Source: Spirogloea muscicola (taxonomy: Eukaryota; Streptophyta; Zygnematophyceae; Spirogloeales; Spirogloeaceae). Taken from it: a DNA stretch of 32,291 nt. A program made the translations under genes and the position numbers. Location: contig WELB01000056.1 in assembly GCA_009602725.1 (NCBI GenBank), forward strand, positions 100,241-132,531, in the 5' to 3' direction. Position 1 is the stretch's first letter; each line of letters starts with the position of its first letter. The notes beneath the pieces are model-generated. The model did no database searches and was not told the DNA's origin. It worked only from the letters and a program-made list of their open reading frames with translations. This document shows positions 1 to 12,049 of the stretch, piece by piece.

Positions 1-1
1 G

Positions 2-3000
2 GCGGCGCCGGACCTGCCGCCGGAGATCATGGCGCACGTCCTGGCGCTCGTCCCGGCGACGCGCGACCGCAACGCCTGCGCGCTCGTCTGCCGCGCGTGG
101 CGGCGGTGGGAGCGCGAGACGCGCGCCGCGCTCCACCTCCGCGGCTCCATCGCCGGCCTCTCCGGCATCGTCGCCGCCTTCCCCTCCGTCACTGACCTCG
201 ACCTTACCGACGTCAACCCCGGCTGGGACGGCAGGTGAGGCGGCGGAACCATAGTCTCCACGACCAAAGGTCAAGGGTTCGAGTCTCTCCGGGATCAGCA
301 CCTCTTCTTTTGAGACAGCGCTTTTGCCACTAGTCGCCGTCAAAGCTGCCATTATCCTGCGGTATACAGTGACGGGCTCGGCTTAACGGACAATTGTTAG
401 ATTATTCTTGTGTCAGTTTCATCTCTTGGAGCTTTGCTGCATGCAGCGAGGTGGAGCTTCGTGGAATATTCCAGGCGGCCTTCCCGCACCTGCGCAAGGT
501 CAAGGCTAACGTCAGCCCCTCAGGCCTCAAATACATCCGCCACTGCTGGCCCGACCTCCGCGAGGTACGATGTGTCGCCGCCGCTGCTCGAGCCCTCTCC
601 GGCCCTCACTGTGAAGCTCCTATCCGAGCATTACCAGTATTAGTAGTCCAGTATTGATGTTAGTGTCATCATCGTAGTCAATATGTGCCATGATTGCGCC
701 TAACATCAACACTGGTGATTGCGCTGGGGGGTATCAGGCGCAAGTCTTGTCAGTTTGCAAATGAGTTATTTTCAGGCATTATCACGAGCAATACAGCTCA
801 GCATAGCCATCATTGAGGTCACTGCCATTCATCTGGAGGACAGCTGGTACTTAAGCTGCACAGTCTTAGGAAGTGCAGGTGGTCATTGGGCACTGGGACG
901 GGCCAGACGACTTCCTGGAGGGCCGCCACGTCGCGGACCTGCTCGCGACGTGCTCGCGCATCACCACGCTGGACCTGTCGTGGAGCCGCACGTGCGACTT
1001 CAACGACCTGCCGCGCGAGCTCGCGCGCCTCCCATCCGTGCGCCTGCGGGCCCTCAACCTGCTCGGCGGGCCCTGCAAGCTCCGTGATGCCACGCTCGCC
1101 AGCCTGGCGCAGGCCTGCCCCAACCTCGAGGTGCGCTCATGAAACCTCCACGACATTTGAATCTGATGCTTTTGCAGTTGTCGCAGTTTTCCCTCAGTTA
1201 GTAATAATCTGACCAGCTGGGCTGGAGTGTCAGCTAAGCGACAGCCCTTGGGGCCCTTCTGCTGCAGGAGCTGTGCTTCTCCATTGGCCAGGGGACGGTC
1301 AGCGATGCGGGCATCGCAAAGCTGGCCGCTGGCTGCCGCGAGCTGCGGCTGCTGAGCATCGAGGACGAGGCGCACGACATCAACAACGAGCACAGCCTCA
1401 CAGGGCCCATCACCGCGCTTTCGCTCTACCAGCTGGCACGGTATTGGTACGTATTATCAATGCCCACCTGACCAATTACAAGAAGTTGGACTGGACAACC
1501 AACTTAATTTGTTTGCTACTTGGTAATCAACTTTCCTCGCCACGACTTAAGATGATGCAATGTATATGCCTATATGCAGCCTTCTCTATGCCGATGCTTG
1601 CTGTCAGGGATATGCATTGAAGACATATGAAGTGTTAGTCTAAACACTTCTCCCTGTGCGATTGCAGCTGCAACCTGCGAGTGTTGTCCCTGGTGCTGGC
1701 CAAGTACGTGCGGAGCTCGGGCATAGGCTTCGAGTGGCTCGGTGCACGCTGCCCACGTCTGCAGACGTTGCGCATCGCACGCTTCCTGGGGCTTTGCTCC
1801 GCTGAGCCAATTGGCGAGAAGGGCGACCTCTGCCGGCCCGCCAACTCAGGCTTCGAGGTCTGGTCATGGGCTCCACATCGTGCTCCACCAGCTGCTTGTG
1901 ATTGTATCTTTGCACCACAACAGTGATACGTCTTGCTGCCACAACGGTGATGCGTCATGCTTTCAAGTCTCAGCACAATCCAGTGACAACCACCTCAAGG
2001 TTGCTGTTTGACGCAGGGGCTGGCAGCATGCCGGAGCTTGACTGAGCTGGAGATGCAGAGCTGCCAGGACCTGTCCAACAAGGATGTGCACGCCATCCTC
2101 GCAAGCTGCACAAATCTTCGGCGTCTCCAGGTCAGGAATAGACAATACTTGCATTTAGTCGTATACTGCATGGCTTTTCAGAAAGCCTGAATGACTTCTT
2201 GAAAGATTGACAGTCTCTTCCTAGCTTTCCACTATATCTGGGGTAGTGTGTGCAGTACAGAACTGGCAACATTGTGATCACATGTTCTATGATGTTTACA
2301 TACATGCCGCATTTACTTCCCAGATTATGGCCAGTCAGAAGCTTACGGCGAAGGCCTTCAAGACAACAAGGGGCACCAAGTGGTCGGCCACTCTGCTGGA
2401 CCACCTTAGGATACTCCAGGTGTGCAGGGCACTGAGCACCTCCGGCTGTTGTTGGGAAGGTCCCTTTGCCTCTGGGCGAACTCGTCTTGCAGCAGGAACA
2501 CTGCTTTTCTGCAGAACCGTGGATCTGCTGAAGGTTATTGAATAGGATACATCAACATGTTGTTAATCAACAAGATTTCACATTAGTGACATGGGTTACC
2601 CACACTGTCCATATATGCCCTTCATTGACCTGAGTAAGGTGGTTCGGCCTCGTGTGTCCCTAGTGCGACCGTGTCTCGACCGTCGACGTCGTGCAGCGGG
2701 TGCGGCCGATGCGGGACTCCCTGGTCGGCCTGGAGCTCACATGCAACTGGCAGCCGGGGGCCCCGTCGGAGCAGCTCCTTCCGCCGCTGCCGCTCCAGGG
2801 CTTCCGCTCCCTTGTCTCCCTCTACCTCCAGTTCCGCATTGGCGCCTCCCTGCTCCCCCTCGCCAGGTAGACACACTCCTTGATGTGATCCAGTTAACAG
2901 CTACCTCGATGATCATGTACATACATGACTTATGCTTGGGTATTGTGGATGAGTTATGACGAGAGAAATTGGATTGAATATGAATCAGCTACACGAGACA

Positions 3001-3976
3001 GCTAGTGAGCAGTAGCTGCTGCATTTAATCAAGTGCAGTGACAAAAGTGCAGACTGCCACATGCTCTTCTATGACTGGCCCTGATTATTGTACTCTTCCT
3101 GGATGACGTTGGTTTTGATATTGTGCTTACTAATTGTAATTTGCACGGCGTCACTGTGTTCATGCAGAGCTGGGCTGGAGACTTGCACCAACCTGAAGTT
3201 TGTCTACCTCACCGTCTACGGCGAGATCGATGCCCTGGCTGTGTGGACCAGCCAGGCGACGGACCTCTCGTTCCTCACCGGCTGCCAGGCGCTCGACTTC
3301 CTCTACATCGCCATGGAGCGCACCGGCGGCCCCCGGGCCGTGGTTGACCAGTGGGAGCGCGGCTACATGGAGGTGGGGTCACCAAGCGCCCATCAGATAG
3401 CCGGAGATATAGCAAAACTTACAAGTGATGCAGCTGAGATGAGCTATAAAAGAAGGTCGACGTGTTATGCATTTAATGCTTTAGGTCTGCAGTACCTGAA
3501 CAAATGCCAACCTGCACTTAGCAGAGGCCAAGTCTGCTTGCACCACTCACTGACTTTATCTTTGGAGTGACTGAAGAGTTTTGTAAATTAATGAAACCAC
3601 TTGTGAAAAGCAGAAGCTGCCGTGCCTGGACCTTTCCGAGATGGAGTACCACCCCGCTCCGAACGAGCACGGTCTGGACATGGTGTCAGTGGAGGCGGCG
3701 GAGATCTTGTCGCGCTGCCGGCTGCTGCGCAAGCTCTCGCTCGGCGGCGTTGCACGGCAAGACGCTCTCACCGTGCTGCTCGAGAACCGCAGCCTCCGCG
3801 ACGTGCTCTTCCACCTGCCGCCCGACTGCTCCGACAGCTTCCGGCAGGAGTTCTACCGCCGGCTCACGTCGCGTGACTACTCCGACCAGGTTCACGTGGC
3901 CAAGCCGCGTGCGGCCGCCCTGCCTGAGCTTCCCGGCCCCGTTACGCGTCAGCGGCGGCGCCTGCTTGAGCTATGA
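2..3976 (+). CDS. MAX2: MAX2/D3-like F-box leucine-rich-repeat protein (5' partial)
   Basis: Substrate-recognition subunit of an SCF E3 ubiquitin ligase; in land plants MAX2 works with KAI2/D14 receptors to degrade SMXL repressors. Exons read from GT-AG sites and phases: 2-234, 447-564, 879-1130, 1268-1446, 1668-1857, 2017-2130, 2324-2419, 2664-2866, 3168-3372, 3614-3976. Together they give 650 codons in one open frame plus the stop. An F-box begins at DLPPEIMAHVLALV and continues RNACALVCRAW. LRR-like segments follow, e.g. RITTLDLSW and SLTELEMQSCQDL. The end (LDLSEMEYHPAP, LRKLSLGG, LRDVLFHLPPD) aligns with the C-terminal part of Arabidopsis MAX2 (LSLSELDYWPP, LRKLFIHG, LRDVQL). The start codon lies left of the window. 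Arabidopsis MAX2 is about 693 residues, so little is missing. The donor after exon 5 (GTCTGG) is weak, so that boundary is less certain. A TIR1/COI1-type protein is the alternative but fits less well. Confidence 0.86.
275..285 (+). repeat. tRNA B-box-like motif in MAX2 intron 1 (possible SINE remnant)
   Basis: Intron 1 contains GGGTTCGAGTC, close to the RNA polymerase III B-box consensus, preceded by AGTCTCCACGACCAAAGGTC. This spacing recalls the 3' half of a tRNA or the head of a tRNA-derived SINE. No convincing cloverleaf can be folded, because the T-stem pairs poorly, so this is not called a tRNA. Confidence 0.3.
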
Positions 3977-4709
3977 CTCCTAAGTGACTGCTCAGCTATG
4001 CTACCCATTCACATGCCAACCTTTAGTAAACCCCTGGACTTCAAATGCCTCAACTTGGATGCTGACTTTCAGAGTCCTGTCTAGGCAATAACCTCATGTT
4101 CTGTGGCAACCTTAGCTTCTGCACTTACAGTAACCTCCTCTGTCTTCTTTATCCCAATAGTGGCATGTCCATGTTCCCGCAGAGCCCATGTGCAAGATTC
4201 CTGCAAGGTTTGGGTCAATCGTCACTTGTTGACCCCCATTGATGTAATGTCTGCCCCTGAAAAAGAGCTCTATAAAAGTAACATGTTGTTTGCTCCGCGG
4301 CAGTCCTGAGCACTTTCTATAAGAAATGCATTGTGCATTATGGTCTTTATTTGCAAATGAGACTTCACTGTCTGAAAAACTGTGAGGACTCTGAGAAATT
4401 GTGGATGTGTACCATAAGTGTCTTCTCTACAGTAAGCACTTGTTCAGGATACATGATCAACCTTAAGTATAAAAGTAACAAAGCCGTCAGAGGGGCGGGC
4501 TAAAGAATAGTTTTACTGCAGACTTTAGGCTGACAAGTACTTCCCACACAGTGAGCTTTGCAGGCTAGAGTTGCGTGGCTGAACGGCCAATCTGAATAGA
4601 TCCTCAGGCCTGTTCCGAGTCAATAATTGTTCAGACAATGTCCACATCTGGCACATGAGAGAGGGACAGTGCTCCTAGCTTGTGGTTAACTGTCTGTGTC
4701 CTTGACTAC
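3977..4709. other. Convergent intergenic region between MAX2 and DHAR
   Basis: About 730 bp that should carry the 3' UTRs of both convergent genes. I see no conserved coding segment, repeat of the retroelement family or RNA gene here. Confidence 0.6.
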
Positions 4710-6793
<2,084 letters not shown>

Positions 6794-7042
6794 TGCTCGC
6801 CCAGCTTTCAGCAACTGGGTCTCACGATGCTGCCTTCGCCGCCGCCGGCTCTTACCAAGTGTGCCGCCGCCGCCAACGCCACTACTGGGCTTGCTATCTG
6901 TGCTTGCCTTTGCACTTGGCCAGCTCTGGCCAGGCTTGCTTCTGGAAATGCTTCTTCTTCAGGAGGTGCGGTGGCTGGACAGAGTGGCAAACCTACTTCT
7001 CCTGTCGCACCAGACAAGCTGTCATCTCCCCATTGCCAGCAT

Positions 7043-7197
7043 AGCTAGTATTCATGCATCGATTAGTGACCTTCATGTTTTGACCCGTGGTTATTGAGCG
7101 GGTCAATCTGCTGCAGGTTATGTAGATACTTAAAGGTGCTTGACTTTGTACTTGACCATTTGGCCTACATTTGTTTCTTATACACGGAATTTTCATT
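7043..7197 (+). mobile_element. Retroelement 3'-end fragment, subfamily with GCGGGTCA tail
   Basis: Encodes the family-typical C-terminus SDLHVLTRGY followed by a stop at 7094-7096, then a tail containing GCGGGTCAATCTGCTGCAGG and ending near TACACGGAATTT. The same tail occurs inverted at 11335-11150 and again at 26700-26830 (+), which shows it belongs to the element and not to the DHAR promoter. No upstream RT sequence is attached, so this is a 5'-truncated copy. Confidence 0.75.
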
Positions 7198-7198
7198 G

Positions 7199-7345
7199 CC
7201 ACTCCGACCTGATGTTGCTCACTCGAGGGTACTGAGCTTCCCTAATGAGTTGTCGTGTTTGGTAGTGTAGTCCTTTTCCGGCACCTCTTTCTTTGGCTGT
7301 TGACATTGTCCATTCTTTTTGGGCTGGCTTTCTTCTCTGCCAGCC
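7199..7345 (+). mobile_element. Retroelement 3'-end fragment with hairpin tail
   Basis: Starts in the C-terminal codons (CTCCGACCTGATGTTGCTCA), then a degenerate stop region, then a 3' tail with TTGTCGTGTTTGGTAGTGTAG and CATTGTCCATTC leading into a GGGCTGGC hairpin arm. It abuts the preceding copy head-to-tail. Near-identical tails follow the copies at 8284 and 26950. Confidence 0.75.
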
Positions 7346-7349
7346 CTCT

Positions 7350-7432
7350 TCGCGGCGGCCTCCGGCTTCCGTCAGGGCGACGTCTTTCCACCAGCTAGCT
7401 ACTCGGATCTGCATCTCCGTCTAGAGGTTACT
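7350..7432 (+). mobile_element. Retroelement 3'-end fragment (PPASYSDLHL subtype)
   Basis: Encodes ASGFRQGDVFPPASYSDLHL and then a GAGGTTACTGAG terminus. The sequence is nearly the same as the copies ending at 25568 and 27258, but the final LLTRGY codons are damaged here. It is truncated at the 5' side within the C-terminal coding region. Confidence 0.75.
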
Positions 7433-7483
7433 GAGCGTTCCTCTTCTCTATGGACGAGAACTGCGTCATTTCCCCATTGCACG

Positions 7484-7835
7484 AGAGAAGCGCGGCCAGA
7501 TTGACTGGTGGCTGGGAAAGGCCAGCCCAAAAGAATGGACAAAGTCTGAAGAAAGGGCTCGCCCATTGAGGATAGGGGCTGGACAAGCCAGCCCAAAAAA
7601 GAATGAACAAAGAACGAGAAGGGGGCCAGAGGAAGCCAGAGGAAGCGCTAAGAAACCAAAGCACACAAAGAAAAGGGGGAGCCTGAGTGCGAACGACTAG
7701 GACTACGACATCAGCCAGGGAACGCTCAGTAACCTCTAGACAGGAGATGCAGGTCGGAGAAGCTAGCTGGCGGAAATTGCAAGCCGCCGCCGCTGCGCTG
7801 TCGTCCATGACGTCAGTCCGCCCGTCAGGCGCCTC
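7484..7835 (-). mobile_element. Inverted retroelement 3'-end fragments with two hairpin tails
   Basis: Read on the minus strand, 7790-7700 carries the CTAGCTAC...GAGGTTACTGAGCGTT terminus. Further 3' (7600-7484) lie two hairpin units, GGGCTGGC...GCCAGCC-like, one followed by CAGTCAATCTGGCCGCGCTT. This is the inverse of the arrangement at 27190-27370 (+). Confidence 0.7.
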
Positions 7836-7963
7836 TATCCACAACCAATGCCCTTCGGCTTTCGGCCCCTCCCCCCGCTCTGACATAGAAGGATATCGTG
7901 TATTTGAAATAATCGAAGGCCAACATGGCCAATATGGCTCTGACATAGCTTCTTCAGGCCCCT

Positions 7964-8160
7964 TCTCAATGGGCGAGCACCTTCTTCTCTGATCTGCGGC
8001 TGCTTAGCAGGGGTTACTGAGTGATTCGTTTCGGCTTTCGTTGTGGATATGCAAATCGCCAAATGTCGCGCTTTGGTTGCAGACTCTGGTAACGAAGAAA
8101 GAGCAAGCGCGGCCAGATTGAGTGGTGGCTGGGAGAGGCCAGCCCAAAAGGAATGGAAAA
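7964..8160. mobile_element. Two opposed retroelement fragments
   Basis: On the plus strand, CTCAATGGGCGAGCAC tail sequence (7966-7981) runs into the terminus CTGCGGCTGCTTAGCAGGGG-TTACTGAGTGAT. On the minus strand, 8160-8090 is a hairpin tail with CAATCTGGCCGCGCTT. They meet around 8040-8090. Confidence 0.65.
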
Positions 8161-8204
8161 TGACAAAGAAAGACGATTCCAGGAGCCATTCATCCAGGAG
8201 GCAT

Positions 8205-8350
8205 CTTGTCCATTCTTTTCGGGCTGGCCGCCGCCTCTGGGTCTCGGCGGAGTGCCTCCTTCCCTTCCCGAGCTACTCCGCTCCGACCTGATGTTGCTCA
8301 CTCGCGGGTACTGAGCTTCCCTATTGCGTTGTCGTGTTTGGTAGTCTAGT
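8205..8350 (+). mobile_element. Retroelement 3'-end fragment fused to a hairpin tail
   Basis: A CTTGTCCATTCTTTTCGGGC tail (8206-8225) runs directly into coding sequence for ASGS-type C-terminus and then GACCTGATGTTGCTCACTCG with a stop, followed by TTGCGTTGTCGTGTTTGGTA. The junction inside the hairpin arm shows that one copy is fused into another. Confidence 0.72.
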
Positions 8351-8449
8351 CCTTCCTCTTTCCTCCCTGATCCAGCATCTGGCCCGGCTGGTTGATGCGC
8401 GTCGTCGAAGTCGCGGGGACAGCTTGGGCCACTCAAGTATTCCGCAGGC

Positions 8450-8640
8450 CTTAGTTGCATATTATAGAATGCGGTTCTCACGTAGTTTGCAGCGCTCGCA
8501 ACGATTGGCTCCTCATCAACGTGCAGGGCGCGCTCTAAGTCAGGCCTCTGGCTTTCGTGGCGGCGCTCCAGCTCCCCAAGTTAGCTTGTCGGATTCATTT
8601 GTGCTCACCCGTGGGTACTGATGTCCCCTTAGGCACCTTA
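8450..8640 (+). mobile_element. Retroelement C-terminal coding fragment
   Basis: Encodes MRFSRSLQRSQRLAPHQRAG, then RALSQASGF, and ends SDSFVLTRGY plus TGA. It matches the C-terminus of the longer copy at 12554-13373 (MRLAVSLQRSMARALHLRAG). It is the longest intact C-terminal coding block in this part of the nest, with no frameshift over about 55 codons. Confidence 0.8.
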
Positions 8641-8699
8641 GTTTAGGTCTCCGTATCATGTAGCCCTCTTTAGTTTGCCCTAGACTCTGCCTGAACAAT

Positions 8700-9160
8700 G
8701 TATCGGCTTGAATTGGCCTCCATTTCATTTCATGCGCCCCGCACGCCTTCCCCCTCCTCGGCACCTCTCCAGACCTTGTCCACTCCTTTGGGCTGGCCTT
8801 CCCCAGCCACCAGTCAATCTGGCCGCGCTTTCTTTCTTTGGCTTTGGACATTGTCCATTATTTTCGGGCTGGCTTTGCCAGCCCCTCTTCTCACTGGGCG
8901 AGCACTTCTCGCCTCTGCGAGCCCCTCTTCTCTATGGGCGCTTCCTTCTTATTCTTTGGGCTGGCCTCTCACAGCCACATTGGGAAAGCCACTTCTTCTC
9001 ACAGCCAACAGTCAATGTGGAAGCGCTGTTTCAGAGAGAAAAGACGCTGTTTCAAAACTGGGGCAGGATGAACCACTCATTTACTACGAGTGAGGACCTT
9101 GTCCATTCTTTTTGGGCTGGCCTTTCTCAGCCCCTACCCTCTGTGGGCGAGCAATTTCAC
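8700..9160 (+). repeat. Array of four hairpin tail units
   Basis: Successive units of the family tail: hairpin GGGCTGGCC...CCAGCC at about 8790-8815, 8868-8893, 8958-8982 and 9113-9136. The following sequence alternates between CAGTCAATCTGGCCGCG and GGGCGAGCACTTCT types. There are no protein-coding fragments between the first three. They look like tail-only insertions or a tandemly expanded tail. Confidence 0.65.
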
Positions 9161-9480
9161 TGAGGAGCCTCAAGTCCGATAGATCAGCTGCCGAATACAA
9201 ATCCCCCTGAAGGAAGCCAGAGGCTGCAGCGAGAGCACGGCCAGCACGCAGGTACTGGGAGACCAGTACCTGCGTGCCAGAGAGGCCAGCCCAGAGTAAA
9301 GAATGAACAAAGTCGAAGGGGCCAGGGAAAGTGCTGAAGCTAGCACGGGGACCCCTCTAAGAAAAACAAGCACACAAAGAAACAAAGCAGCTACGGATCA
9401 CTCAGTAACCCCTGCTAAGCAGCCTCAGGTCAGAGCCGCTACCCGCCACCCGGAGACTGCGGCTGCTTGAGAGGGGTTAC
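9160..9480. mobile_element. Mixed-orientation retroelement termini around a perfect hairpin
   Basis: Minus-strand terminus at 9185-9160 (GAGGCTCCTCAG side), minus-strand terminus at 9440-9388 (CAGTAACCCCTGCTAAGCAG read on plus), and a plus-strand terminus at 9457-9485. Between them is hairpin-tail sequence and the 15-bp stem described separately. Confidence 0.6.
9244..9277. repeat. Perfect 15-bp stem with GAGA loop
   Basis: GCACGCAGGTACTGG, loop GAGA, then its exact reverse complement CCAGTACCTGCGTGC. It lies inside a retroelement tail unit in the minus orientation. GAGA is a GNRA tetraloop on the plus strand. Confidence 0.85.
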
Positions 9481-10800
9481 TGAGTGCCTAGTAGGAGAAG
9501 CTGTGGCCACTTGGAAGTAGTAGCCACTTCAGTCGCTGTGAGCTTCAACGAGAAAAGACGCTTCCAGGAGAGAAGTGGCTCTCTCAAAGAGAGGGCAGTG
9601 GCAGTGGCTAGAAGCGCCGAACATTCTTCATTCCTCTCTCTGGACTGGCCAATCCAGCCATCGCCTTCTACTTGAAGAGATTCCTCTTTCACGATGGGCA
9701 GGTCGCGCTTTGGCTGCTGCTTCTGGGTCTTGACGTGTTGCAACAGATTCCGGTTGTCAGCTACTCCAACTTGCGGCTGCTGACTAGCGCTTATTCAATG
9801 AGCACCCGTATGTAGCTGCTTGCAAAGCGCGTGAGCGCGCTTTCTGGCCGCTGTGAAGTTTGTCATTCTTTCTTGGATTGGCGTCTCACAGCTATTGACC
9901 CCGTCAGGAGAGCCTCGTCTTCTTCTCTTGGGGCTGGCCCTTCACAGGCTTTACCTCCTCTTTCTGAAACACGTTGCTATATCATACGCTGTTCTATCTC
10001 AGCCTTGTTCTTCATGAAGACGATAATTTCCTCAGAAGGGGGCGATGGCTGTGAAAGGCCAGCCCAAAGATGGATGTACAAGGTCCAGAGGGTCCACAAA
10101 GTTATTCTTTCTTTTGAACTGGCCTTTCACAGCCATCCATTGCCCCCCATTGGAAAATGCCACTTCTGCACAGAAGATACTCTGTAAAGTGCGAGGGTTG
10201 TCAGGCCAGCCAAAAAGAATCGCATGACGTCCAAAGAAACAGCTCTTTAAATATAAGGTAACGGCTGTGAGATGCCAGCCCAAAGAAATGAGCAGGGTCT
10301 GAAAGGGCCAGAAGTTGCAAAATCAAGAGATTAATCTTTGTGAATGGACATTCGATAGTATCAAGTCAGCAAGTGCAGAGTAGAATTATAAGAGTGCGGG
10401 AAGTTGTTGCCCTGTCGAAAATGAAGGAGTCAAGTGCGTTCTTCCTTATCAAGGAACGTGACACTATGCACTAGGCTGGCTAAGCAACCGTTCTAATTGG
10501 TGCAACCGGGTCGGTGGCTGTAAAGGGCCAGCCCCTAAGTCCGGGCGAGGTCTAATGCAAGGCCCTACAAACGGCAATAGCATCTTCAGACTACCAGCCC
10601 GTGTGCAACTGTCTAATTATTTTGGACAGCTTTGTGGGGCTTCCCTCAGACCTTGTTCATGCCTATTGAGCTGGAATTTCACGACAAGAAAGAAACCCTT
10701 CCAGTGAAGGGCGATGGCTATGACTAAAGCCCTCGCCCTCTTCGAATAAGCTCATTTCTTTCACAGCGGCGGCTAGTCTTTCTAGCTTGTGGCTGCTTGC
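9480..10800. mobile_element. Degenerate retroelement remnants and hairpin units
   Basis: Decayed pieces of the same family. A copy at about 9700-9800 (+) reads AGRALAAASGS before breaking. Hairpin units of the TGGCC(T)TTCACAGCC type occur near 9868, 9935, 10050, 10118, 10205, 10262 and 10518, in both orientations. No gene is visible in this 1.3-kb stretch. Confidence 0.55.
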
Positions 10801-11125
10801 CAGGCTTAACTGAGTGTCCTTCCTTCAAGGTACTTGCTCATTTGTGACTATCAGCATTTTCCAGCCCCTTCAGACTTGGAAAAGAGCCTCTTTCCCTGCA
10901 GCGAGCTACTCTGACTTGGATTTTGGTCACCCGCGGGTACTGAGCTTCCCTCTGCATCGTCTCGTGTTTTGTAGTGTAGTTTTCCGGCACCTCTTTCTTT
11001 GGCTTTGGACATTGTCCTCGTTTTGGGCTGGCTTTGCCAGTCCCTCTTCTTTATGGGCGAGCACTTTCTTGCACATACATCGGGCTAGCTTTTCACTGCC
11101 TCCCCGCCCCTTTTGATTGAGCTTC
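10790..11125 (+). mobile_element. Two head-to-tail retroelement 3' ends
   Basis: A terminus at 10795-10815 (TGGCTGCTTGCCAGGCTTAA) is followed at 10905-10940 by GAGCTACTCTGACTTGGATT and GGGTACTGAGCTTCCCT. A tail then contains CTGCATCGTC, GGACATTGTCC, a GGGCTGGCTTTGCCAG hairpin and TATGGGCGAGCAC. The CTTCCCTCTGCATCGTC variant is the one interrupted by the long (CT)n tract at 24405. Confidence 0.72.
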
Positions 11126-11139
11126 CATTCCACAGCCAC

Positions 11140-11335
11140 CGGCACCTCTCGAGAGAAATTCCGTGTATTAGAAACAAATGTAGGCCAAACGGCCAAGTAC
11201 AAAGGCAAGCACATCTAAAGATCTACATAACTTACAGCAGATTGACCCGCTCAATAACCACGGGTCAAATCATAAAGGTCACTAATTGATGCATGAATAC
11301 TAGATGCCAGAAACGGAGCCCATCTGCCACCAACT
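11140..11335 (-). mobile_element. Inverted copy of the 7.05-kb retroelement tail
   Basis: Reverse complement matches 7043-7197 along its length: TTCATGCATCAATTAGTGAC, ATTTGACCCGTGGTTATTGA, the GCGGGTCAATCTGCTG tail and TACACGGAATTTCTC. This gives a pair of inverted repeats about 4 kb apart. Confidence 0.78.
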
Positions 11336-11429
11336 AGAGCTCGCCCAGCTTTCTGGTGCAAGAGTAGAGCTCTCGAGAACCCTTCACTTCTCTCTCGAGA
11401 GCTTCTCTCCCTTGCTGAAGAAGTGGCTC

Positions 11430-11720
11430 TCCTAATGGAGAAGCGCGGCCAGATTGACTGGTGGCTGGGAAAGGCCAGCCCAAAAGAATGGACAAGGTCT
11501 GAAGGAACCGGAGTGCGAACGACTAGGACTAAGACATCAGCCAGGGAATGCTCAGTAACCTCGAGTCAGGAGATGCAAGTCTGAGTAGCTAGCCGGCGGA
11601 AAGACGTCGCCCTGGAAGCCGGAGGCCGCCGCCATAATGAAGGTGCTCGCCCATTGAGAAGAGGGGCTGGCAAAGCCAACCCAAAAAGAATGGACAATGT
11701 TCAAAAGCCAAAGCTCTGAC
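11430..11720 (-). mobile_element. Inverted retroelement 3'-end fragments
   Basis: On the minus strand a CTCAATGGGCGAGCAC unit (11665-11640) precedes an ASGFQGDVFPPASYSDL-type terminus (11630-11545), which is followed by the CTGATGTCTTAGTCCTAGTC tail and a hairpin with CAATCTGGCCGCGCTT (11490-11440). Layout is nearly identical to 7484-7835. Confidence 0.7.
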
Positions 11721-12000
11721 CTGAGGCTGCTTAGCAGGGGTTACTGAGTGATCTGTAGCTGCTTTGTTCAGTTTTTTTTGGGCTGGCTTTTCCAGCCCCT
11801 ATTCTCAATGGGCGAGCACTTTCTTCTTTGAGCACTGTCTCCTTTGAAGGGGCCAGAGAAAGAGGGAAGCGCGGCCAGATTGACTGGTGGCTGGGAAAGA
11901 AATAAAGAGCTCGCCCATAGAAGAGAGGGGCTGGCAGAAGCAGCCAAAAAAGAATGGACAAAATCCAAAGAGCTACAACAGGTGCCGAAAAGAAGGGAAA
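11712..12000. mobile_element. Opposed retroelement tails
   Basis: Plus-strand terminus GACCTGAGGCTGCTTAGCAG followed by TTACTGAG (to about 11752) and a plus hairpin with TCAATGGGCGAGCAC (11770-11820). From 11960 to 11870 two minus-strand hairpin tails follow. Confidence 0.65.
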
Positions 12001-12049
12001 CACACAGCTAGGCATCTAGACAACTAGACATGACGAAACCACAGGAAGT

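Noticed and set aside
275-300. Functional tRNA gene
   Set aside because: Only a B-box-like motif is present; T-stem and acceptor stem do not pair.
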